DNA of 64,000 nucleotides, from assembly GCA_963402885.1 (NCBI GenBank), contig OY727100.1:1-64000 (forward strand). The letters run 5' to 3'. Made by a program: the position numbers and the translations under genes. How positions within the stretch are numbered: the first letter of the stretch is position 1; each line of letters starts with the position of its first letter. Positions 52,401-64,000 of the stretch are shown piece after piece. The notes under the pieces were generated by a model that saw only the letters and a list, made by a program, of their open reading frames with translations, searched no databases and was not told the origin of the DNA. Source of the DNA: Antedon bifida (lineage: Eukaryota > Echinodermata > Crinoidea > Comatulida > Antedonidae).

Positions 52401-55400
52401 AAATGCAAAGATCACCCCTGACAACAAAGGACCACATACTTGCTACAATTGATAACAAATGCAAAGACCACCCCTGACAACAAAGGACCACATACTTGCT
52501 ACAATTGATGATAACAAATGCAAAGACCACCCCTGACAACAAAGGACTACATACTTGCTACAATTGATGATAACAAATGCAAAGACCACCCCTGACAACC
52601 AAGGACCACATACTTGCTACAATTGATGATAACAAATACAAAGATCACCCCTGAAAACAAAGGACCACATACTTGCTACAATTGATAACAAATGCAAAGA
52701 CCACCCCTGACAACAAAGGACCACATACTTGCTACAATTGATGATAACAAATACAAAGATCACCCCTGACAACCAAGGACCACATACTTGCTACAATTGA
52801 TAACAAATGCAAAGACCACCCCTGACAACAAAGGACCACATACTTGCTACAATTGATGATAACATCTTCAGCTAATGTTCTTCTTTTCAACATTCCCTGC
52901 TTTGGATGCTCTCCTCTTCCTCTAAACAGACCAGGTGGTTCAATTCTAAAGTTGCCAATTTTTTCCTTGTGACTATCGATCGTACAGTAGCCATATTCTT
53001 CCAGTATTTCTGCATTTTTTTCTTTAATTTTCTAAAACAAAGTTATTGTGCAAGAATAATAATTATTACTCAATTTTTTTATATTTCCAAATTTAGTTAA
53101 ACCTGAAACTTTTATATATAAATGATGGAAATATATGGCTGCAATATTTTGACATTTTATCTAATTGTTTTTAACATACTTACTGAACATTTATAATAAA
53201 GTTCATAATAATAGTTTCTTACATTTTTTTCTTCTTTGGACATCGCTTTTCGCTCTTCAGTTTTCATAAGAAAATACTCCTGCATTTTCTTAAAATTGCA
53301 CTTCTTTAAGGTAGTTATAGTCTTTCGTTCCACATCTGTCATTTCCTGTGGTAATTAAAAACTTTTATTATGACAAGACAAAATAAAAACACAGAATACT
53401 TTTGATTATGACCAAATATTCCTTTAAATATTGGATTAACTTAAATATAATATAAACATATTGATGAAATATAAATACAAGCTGAACAGCAAGATAAAGC
53501 TAGGAAATATGTTTACATCTAAAAAAAAACCAATAAGGCGATTTAGGAACCAAATTTGTATCATTAAACAAATATTGTGTGAATATTTGTCACTGACCTT
53601 CCTCCAATCCTTAAAGAAGTTGTTATTGAATACATCTCTTGTTGTATAATCATGGTCAAGCATACGTGCATAGAATCCAGCAACCTCTTCTGCTTTAGCA
53701 CTCAGTTGCATTTCAGCTCCTGAAAACAACAACAAATGTGATCAGGAAATATCACTTTTCTTTTTTCTCTTTATTACTTTATAGTGTCTCAAATAAAAAT
53801 AATTGACAACAAATTATTATTATACCGTCATAGTAAAATTTGACACTTTTTGGCAGGGGTTCATATTCTGGAGCAAAAACAGGTCCTTTGTGTTCTAAAA
53901 ATTTCCATTTAACACCATCAGCATGCCCTTCTTCTTCCCACCTGTGAAGAAACATGACAACATTTGACAATTTTGGCAGTGGCTCACAATATGGGGTAAA
54001 AACTCAATTTAAAAATCTCTTTTTTCCAATTCATAAAATACCATAAACAGAGTAACAGAGGTTTAACTTGATGTGCATCCAACTAATTATAATGATATGT
54101 AAATTAAATAAATAATAACCAATATTATTTACCATTTCCATACAGTTTCCTCTTCTTTTTTCTTTTTTGATTCTCCTTTAATTTTATCTTTACTAGCTTT
54201 TTTGTGTTTTTTGTCCTTTTGCTTTTTTGAAACCTGGAAAACAATTTAGAAATTGTCAAATACATTAAATGTGACATAAGGTTTGGAGACCACAAAAAAT
54301 GCATCCATACTACGTGAGTAGTACAAATCAAGTCATTTTCTCAGATATTAGATGGAAAATTATTTGTTTATTCTCATAATAATAATAATAATAACTTGTT
54401 CACATTTTATTACTTACTGGCTTTAGAGAAAATGTATGCAATACTACTTACAAAATCATCATCCACTTCCTCAGATTTTCGTTTCTTTGTCTTCACCTCT
54501 TTTCTCTTGGGTTCCTCTTCTTCTTTTACTTTAATTTTTTTAATGCTGTGAATAATCATAATACATATAATAAAAGCAATCAAATAACCATTAACAAGCG
54601 ATTAATTATTTAAACTGTGTCAACTCGCTTGTGTTGTGCCTACGTCCTTACGTTGAAATCAAACCAGCTCGGTTTGCTCGTCAACATTAGTTGCCATAAC
54701 CTTTGACCTGGTTTATCTCCGCATACAGTACTTATGTTTTTCTCTTTTCTTGCGTGAATTATAACTGCCCGTAGCAATGTTTTCAGCAAGTTTGCAGCAA
54801 TGTTGCGTTGACTGTTCCTACCTGTAATATTGCACTTTTCATCAATTTGTTTCAATTTTGTTGATAACAAGTTGATAAAATTGTGATTTGAAGATTTGTT
54901 GTGAAGGGGACAATGTGTTCAAAGATGTGCGCCCCTGAATAACATTCCATTGACAGAACCAAGACATACAATTCTCTAATTCAAAACAACAACATTCTCA
55001 CCTGGATTCATCTGCACTTGAGTGAGGACGTTTAAGGCTTTTCTCTGATTTAACCTGAAATTAAATCATAATTTTATTTTTACATAACATTTTATCTACT
55101 TACAGAATATTGTTACTATTAGTAAAGTGAAAGTGATGTATAAAACTAACTTACCACCACACTGTTATTCTTTGAATGTCCATCCACTTTTTTCTTCGGT
55201 GAACTGTTAACAAGTAATGGTTTACAAAATTATACAACAAAATAAAGTTCATTCCCAAAACAGACCAATTTCCTAATTTCAAAAGCCATTAAATTCTTTC
55301 ATTACCATTAAAAACACATTCAGAATATGATACCAACATTTCTGGAAAAATTAAACATAATAGGCAAGCCTAAGGGTATCCCATATTAGGCAAGCCTAAG

Positions 55401-56990
55401 GGTATCCCATATTAGGCAAGCCTAAGGGTATCCCATATTAAGCAAGCCTAAGGGTATCCCATATTAGGCAAGCCTAAGGGTATCCCATATTAGGCAAGCC
55501 TAAGGGTATCCCATATTAGACAAGCCTAAGGGTATCCCATATCAAGCAGGCCTAAGAGTATTCAGTATTGGGAGGGTTTTGGTGTATACACAGTGCCAGT
55601 CATTTTAACAATAAGAAAATGACAGTGTTACCGATTTGCTTAGGATTTACAAGATTTGAACAATATATTTTTGTACAATTTTACCTGTTCATTGGTTCTT
55701 TCTTTACTTTAAATTCCCCAGGTTCTGTTTTTACACGTTTTTCTACCTTCTGATTGCTGGGTTTAATAGTCTTTGAACTAGATTTCTTTTCTCCTGAATG
55801 TTGCTTAGAATGGGCTGATGAATTGTGCTGGTTGCTAGATTTATGTATATCTCCAGAAGATGATACTCCATTTTTAGGTTTTGATGATCCATCAGTTAAA
55901 GAAGAACTTTTGTGTTTTTTGTCATTAGGTTTTTTATCTGATACATCACTAGTGTGATGATTACTTTTCACATGTTTTGAAGGGCTACTCATCTTTTGTT
56001 TTATATGGTTTGTTGATGAATTGCTTTTATCTATCATGAAAAATATAAGAAATGCAACAATCAAATCACTTATGGAACTCAATATTGATACTTTTAAATG
56101 TATTTTGCTCTGTAGTCAATGAAAAGAAACCTTATTTTAAAAAGAACTCCTCCATGAGTATACAATGGCAAGTAATCCAATAATTTTTTTTTACCAGTTT
56201 CTGATAGTATTAAGCTTTTAAATTTAAAATTCGCTTTATAAATTTGTTTCAAGCCTCTTTTGGAATTGAAACTAAATTTAATATTTGTTATTTGTATTTT
56301 TATATTATAGATATTTTATTCAAAGTGGCTGCATCAATCCCCAGGCTATATCTACGCCTATATGTCGCAAGCCGGTCGGATGGCTGAATGGGCAGTGTGT
56401 ACTGGGTCTTGCAACGTTATGCTGTAGCAATAACTACAGCATGACGTATTTTTATTTTTTTTTTTTTACTCACCAACTTCTTTATTGGCCATCTTTTCTC
56501 ATCATTTTCCTAGAGGGATGTGTTCTTGTAGGTATGCCCAAGACAGAGGCCCAATTGTCTCAAGGTGTAGATATAGCATGTGGATTGCATTTACATCGTC
56601 TGGCCTGAACACATGGGTTAAACTTAGAATGTGTTGAATGCAACAGAAATGAATGCTTACCTGACGATTTCTTTGTTTTAATAGCGTCGTCTGTATCCTT
56701 AGTAAAATAGATAATACAAAAAATATACAAGAATAGTATTAAATAATAAATGACACAAAGTTACTGGGCCTACCTACGACTAGAAAAAGCCTTTACTGTC
56801 TGTTAAATTGTACCACCAAACACAAGTAGGTAACCCCTTCCCACTTTCCTATATCGAGGAGGAATCTCATGGATAAAACGGAAATCGAAATTGGTACACT
56901 ATGGCCTAGCTTTTTTGTACGAAAACAAAGTAATACGACTCAGAAAACCTGTCTAATTATTCATACATTATTCACAATTATACTTACCAT
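46446..56990 (-). CDS. TOP1: DNA topoisomerase I (type IB), nuclear
   Basis: It relaxes supercoils by transient single-strand cleavage through a 3'-phosphotyrosine. Exons, minus strand: 56990-56988, 56697-56661, 56030-55685, 55203-55155, 55054-55002, 54545-54452, 54233-54133, 53941-53826, 53719-53598, 53345-53223, 53031-52844, 50610-50466, 50307-50164, 50065-49883, 48992-48809, 48425-48203, 47730-47581, 46548-46446. They total 2364 nt, 787 residues (human 765), with the frame kept throughout. The N-terminal ~210 residues are a charged, Lys/Ser-rich, poorly conserved tail. The core starts at [14 protein letters not shown]. Catalytic residues by alignment are R511, K554, R612 and H654; Y745 lies in SKLNYLDPR (human R488, K532, R590, H632, Y723). 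A charged linker separates core and C-terminal domain, which ends DMADADYVF. The start is the ATG that forms the last codon of exon 1; the same frame is open upstream to 57188, so a longer N-terminus is possible but less likely. Five introns carry minisatellites. Confidence 0.95.
46655..47577. repeat. 47/49 bp minisatellite, ~19 copies, TOP1 intron 17
   Basis: Unit containing CTAGCATTGACATAGCTACA and GTTTGATTTGTGTATAGTTT, with a CA-less 47 bp variant. It fills most of intron 17 (46549-47580). Its last unit ends 3 nt before the boundary of exon 17, so the array begins inside the 5' splice-site consensus (GTAAGTTGCC on the minus strand). Confidence 0.95.
47909..48170. repeat. 43 bp AT-rich minisatellite, ~6 copies, TOP1 intron 16
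   Basis: Near-identical units with ATACATTAGTATATATACTA and GTAGTACTATACACATTA. The array ends 33 nt from the donor of exon 16 (AAAAT|GTAGGT, minus strand). Confidence 0.95.
49060..49872. repeat. 62 bp minisatellite, ~13 copies, TOP1 intron 14
   Basis: Unit containing CCAATCCTTAATTGTATCTA and AAGGTAATAACAAACATAAT, with few variants. It fills intron 14 (48993-49882) and ends about 10 nt from the donor of exon 14 (AAAAGA|GTAAGTATAC). Confidence 0.95.
50688..52870. repeat. 59/56 bp minisatellite, ~37 copies, carrying the TOP1 exon 11 end and donor
   Basis: Each unit, read on the minus strand, contains the last ~20 nt of exon 11 (GTTATCATCAATTGTAGCAA) and the donor GTATGTGG. This is followed by a core of about 35 nt that is not from the gene. 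A 56 bp variant lacks ATG/CAT in the exon-derived part. The copy touching 52844 is the true exon end. The array occupies nearly all of intron 11 (50611-52843). Reading past the true donor reaches an in-frame TAG after about 38 codons. The 35 bp core is identical to that of the TMEM231 intron 2 array 10.7 kb away. Confidence 0.95.
55360..55562. repeat. 26-27 bp minisatellite, ~8 copies, TOP1 intron 3
   Basis: Unit AGGCAAGCCTAAGGGTATCC plus CATATT, decaying at 55545-55562. It lies about 125 nt from the exon 3 donor, so it is one of the arrays not flush with a splice site. Confidence 0.92.
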
Positions 56991-57241
56991 ATCGGTTGAT
57001 AGTATTCTTAAATTATCTTGATAAAAAACAACAGCTAAATAACTAGCCAATCGTCTCAACACGTACCGGTTAAAAATAATGGCGACTTCGAAGCGTTTAG
57101 GAAAAATCTGACTAAGTCCAATTTTAATACTACTACGCAGCCGCACTGAAAGTCCCGGATGTAAAACTTCACCGCTGCTGCAGTACACAATGCTCGTACT
57201 CGTAATCGCGATTACACAAAATACTCGTACTTAAATTCTAG

Positions 57242-58862
57242 ATTTAAAATATATAATTATCTATTATTATCTTTACTGACTTTATATTTATTAGGTGATC
57301 ATTTAGAATAAAATGATCACCTATTGTTATTGTATAAAATCTTTATTATTATTTTTTTTTTTCTTTTTATTGTTTCTGTACACTATTTTGTGTAACAATT
57401 ATCTCAAAAAGTTTAATGTCAATGATTACAAAAATTTCAGAATATCTTTCAAATAATATAACTTAATCCTAATAAGCTTTCCAGCGTGATCACTCATCCG
57501 TGACGACATTTATACGCCATTTTGCGAAATCACATTATCAATCATATCTCCATAATTCATTATCACATATTAATGAAATTCACTACACGTAAACTTCAGA
57601 TCAAGGGTAAAAATATTAGCAAATAAAAACGCACGCGCACGTAGGTTCATGCGCGTGATATCGCGCGTTAAAAATTTAAAACGCTCAAAATTAAGTTTTG
57701 ATCAATTTAGAGCAAGAATTAGGCCATTTGCGTGTATCAAAAAATTACTGCGCAAAAATGCGTTTTTGCGCGCGCGATACTTAAAAATCGTAAAAAATAT
57801 GAAGTTTTTTTACAAATCTCATTCTACTCACCATCCTAAGTACATTCACCAAATTTGAGTCAGTTCCGACTTAAAATAACGCTATACGAGCACGTTAAAA
57901 ATGACAAAATGCGCACATTAATTTTACAAAAGTTCTGAAAATGGTGAAAAATAGGTCTTTTTTAAAATGAAAATAATTCTTCAGAATGCAAGATGACCCC
58001 CGATTTTTTTAACTTATTCTGGAAGCCATTGAGTTGTAGATATGAATTCATGTACACATTTTACGTACAAAATGTTTTGACGTCATCAAATGGCCACTTG
58101 AATTTAAAAATTAGGATTTGTTATCTTTTTGTGTAGGTTATCACATTCAACAGAGCGCATCTTGGTTATGTGTGCTCGAATTTCGCACAACTTTCAGTAT
58201 GTGCTTGCTTAATTAATTATCTTTATCATGAGTTGACACAATCTTCATTTTAATGACGTCATCACGCGTAAAAACTTGAATAACGTAGGCCGTGTAATTT
58301 CACCTTCGCAGTAAATTTGAATATCTTACAGCTCTTCAGAATTGAAGGTTTACCTTGATGATTATAATTTATTATGAAAGCTGATGAAATGTAGATATTA
58401 ATTCATATAAAAATTAAGCCTATCGGATGTTGTGACGTTAACATATGGCCAGTTGAAGTGAAAAAGTAGTTTTTTCATATTTTTCGTCTAAGTTATACAC
58501 AATTCAAAGAGCGCGCACAGCGCTTCTACGTGCCAAATTTTTTTCCAAATCTTATATTTTTTTGCTCAATTAATTATCTTTCGAAATTGTCATCTTAAAG
58601 TTTAGTTTGATAACGTCATCATGCCAAAAAATTAGAACATGTGTGTTCCGTAATTTCACCTATGCTACACTGTATATAGATATACAGTATATACTGTACA
58701 TATTGTATATGGCATATAGGCACAACTCAGCACTATAAGCATATAATAGGATGGCATACATCAACATTTTCCGATCGTATGTTAACGTACGTGCATGTTT
58801 AAAAAAAATTAATTTCAGTAAAATGATAAAAATGATCACCTATAATTCGTCAAAGTGACGAA
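57242..58862. mobile_element. AT-rich insertion bounded by 11 bp direct repeats, upstream of TOP1
   Basis: TTAAATTCTAG occurs at 57231-57241 and again at 58863-58873. The segment between carries TGATCACCTAT near both ends (about 57315 and 58835). It also holds at least two diverged ~360 bp tandem segments (from about 58075 and 58435), each running from a GACGT-like motif and ATGGCCA through CAATTAATTATCTTT or similar to a GTAATTTCACCT-type end. There is no protein domain. It begins about 240 bp upstream of the TOP1 start codon. Its class is unknown; the long direct repeat suggests a retroelement-like insertion. Confidence 0.5.
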
Positions 58863-59559
58863 TTAAATTCTAGTTTATCTTGTTAGTTTATGTTATTGTC
58901 ATTTGTTATAGTGTAAAATGTAATCGTAATTTCACTCTTCCCTGGTAATACTATATTAATAATGGTACTTTTTTTTATTCTTCTGAAAAATTTGTTAAAA
59001 TGTTTATGAATATGCCATTTTAATAAATGTAACATACTAGTCATTCACTTTGACCAAAAATTGGATTGAAAAAAATATTTACATGAAAATACTGTAATTT
59101 AAAGCAATAAAATAGTTTTTTTGGGAACAATATACATCTTTAATATAAAAAAGAGCCGCTTTTCATACATGCTGGTTTCTATGATTATTGCCTATTATAG
59201 GTTTAGAGAACCTGTTGTTTTTCTTGTTCCTTGTCTATGTATTGTGTGTAGACCTATTTTTATTTACTGTATTAGACAAATAAATGAAAATAAAGTTTAC
59301 AGAACTTTTACACCACATTCCGTAAATCGTTGATTAGAGTGGTGTAGAGAGTCTAGAAGTTGTCTTGTAGTTTGGTGGATGACAACCAATCTCAGTCCAG
59401 TTTTATTGTTGTTTTATGTAGTAACAAACTACCTTTTTTTATATATATTTTGTAATCCACCCTCAGCATTCATCCACCTACAGTAGTCACAACTGTAGGT
59501 TAATGCATTCCACTTACACTAACCAAACAGGGTATAGCACATAGACCATTTTATTTTCA

Positions 59560-60300
59560 ATTGAGGAACCAAATACCCATACAGGATGGTTTTAGATAGT
59601 TAGACCATTAACTTATACATTAGTCCATTAATGGTTGACATCAGTCTGATGTTGGGGAACTAAATACCCATACAGGATGGTTTTAGATAGTTAGACCATT
59701 AACTTATACATTAGTCCATTAATGGTTAGACATCAGTCTGATGTTGAGGAACCAAATACCCATGCAGGATGGTTTTAGATAGTTAGACCATGGACCTATA
59801 CATTAGTCCATTAATGGTTAGACATCAGTCTGATGTTGGGGAACCAAATACCCATACAGGATGGTTAGATACAGTAGTGAGACCATGGACCTATACATTA
59901 GTCCATTAATGGTTAGACATCAGTCTGATGTTGAGGAACCAAATACCCATACAGGATGGTTTTAGATAGTTAGACCATGGACCTATACATTAGTCCATGG
60001 TTAGACATCAGTCTGATGTTGAGGAACCAAATACCCATACAGGATGGTTTTAGATAGTTAGACCATTAACTTATACATTAGTCCATTAATGGTTAGACAT
60101 CAGTCTGATGTTGAGGAACCAAATACCCATACAGGATGGTTTTAGATAGTTAGACCATTAACTTATACATTAGTCCATTAATGGTTAGACATTAGTCTGA
60201 TGTTGGGGAACCAAATACCCATGCAGGATGGTTTTAGATAGTTAGACCATGGACCTACATATTAGTCCATTAATGGTTAGACATCAATCTGATGTTGGGG
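59560..60300. repeat. ~92 bp minisatellite, ~8 copies, between TOP1 and DHX38
   Basis: Unit containing AAATACCCATACAGGATGGT and CAGTCTGATGTTGAGGAACC, with variants ACCATTAACTTA and ACCATGGACCTA that alternate between copies. It is intergenic and ends about 370 bp past the DHX38 stop. Confidence 0.93.
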
Positions 60301-60417
60301 TCGTTCCACATTAGAATACATTCCTCCTTGATCATGGCAATTGATTGATTTTATGCAATACCCCTTATTAATATTATTGTCAAACAAACCAAAAGTAGGC
60401 TACTTACTACTAATACT

Positions 60418-60423
60418 TTTATT
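60418..60423 (-). terminator. Candidate polyadenylation signal of DHX38
   Basis: AATAAA on the minus strand, about 248 nt downstream of the DHX38 stop codon. It is the nearest perfect hexamer. The call rests on position only. Confidence 0.4.
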
Positions 60424-60670
60424 TTGCCATTAACTACTGTATATTATTCCAACATTCTCTGGATGATACAATTTCATGTGTTCATGTGTAGTATGTACAG
60501 GTGGTAACCCAATAAATCATTCCCTTCTTACACATTCATCTCTACAATTCAACAATGAACCTCAATGGTCATGATTTTACCACAATTCATTTGTGCTTAT
60601 TATAAAAGTTATGAAAGTTTTTGTATTTTAAATTGTTATTATTCATACACGAGACTTTATCACTGAGTTT

Positions 60671-64000
<3,330 letters not shown>

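Noticed and set aside
55754-55957. Plus-strand ORF of 67 residues
   Set aside because: Antisense shadow of TOP1 exon 3, whose Ser/Lys-rich codons leave the other strand open.
56345-56450. tRNA-like segment with TGGCTGAATGGG
   Set aside because: It resembles an A box only. No B box and no cloverleaf.

Overview
This is the end of a chromosome from an animal, probably a non-vertebrate deuterostome. The top strand opens with about 1.95 kb of CCCTAA repeats, the strand polarity expected at a left-hand telomere. The three host genes I can read (TMEM231, TOP1, DHX38) are intron-rich and very close to their vertebrate counterparts. The AT-rich introns, the many foldback and miniature elements and the CR1/jockey-like LINE make an echinoderm my best guess; that guess is inference only.

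Layout from the tip inward. 1-1950: telomere. 1951-7798: seven copies of an ~843 bp higher-order repeat, each carrying its own short degenerate telomeric tract. 7799-8445: the ~147 bp monomer without that tract. 8446-24670: a 181/190 bp satellite. 24671-27916: a broken LINE. 27917-30703: the same satellite in the opposite orientation. 30704-35616: gene-free mosaic with a LINE-like 3' end, a 63 bp minisatellite, a 0.9 kb foldback element, a templated-looking insertion and a TTAA-flanked MITE. From 35.6 kb on the DNA is genic, with all genes on the minus strand: TMEM231 (35617-42063, complete), a 2.4 kb foldback element (42232-44653), TOP1 (46446-56990, complete), an AT-rich insertion bounded by 11 bp direct repeats (57242-58862), a 92 bp minisatellite, and the 3' part of DHX38 (60671 to the window edge).

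I assembled the exons by hand. TMEM231 gives 7 exons and 304 codons plus stop; TOP1 gives 18 exons and 787 codons plus stop, with all five catalytic residues present. The DHX38 part gives nine exons and about 451 codons. Every junction keeps the reading frame.

Three observations stand out. (1) The last TMEM231 intron has AT-AC ends with a textbook U12-type donor and branch site. (2) Six of eight intronic minisatellites lie flush with, or overlap, a splice site; two of them have copied exon sequence together with a 5' splice site (about 37 times in TOP1) or a 3' splice-site-like unit (about 11 times in DHX38). (3) The subtelomeric higher-order repeat has the telomere junction inside it, as if a terminal block including old telomere ends had been amplified.
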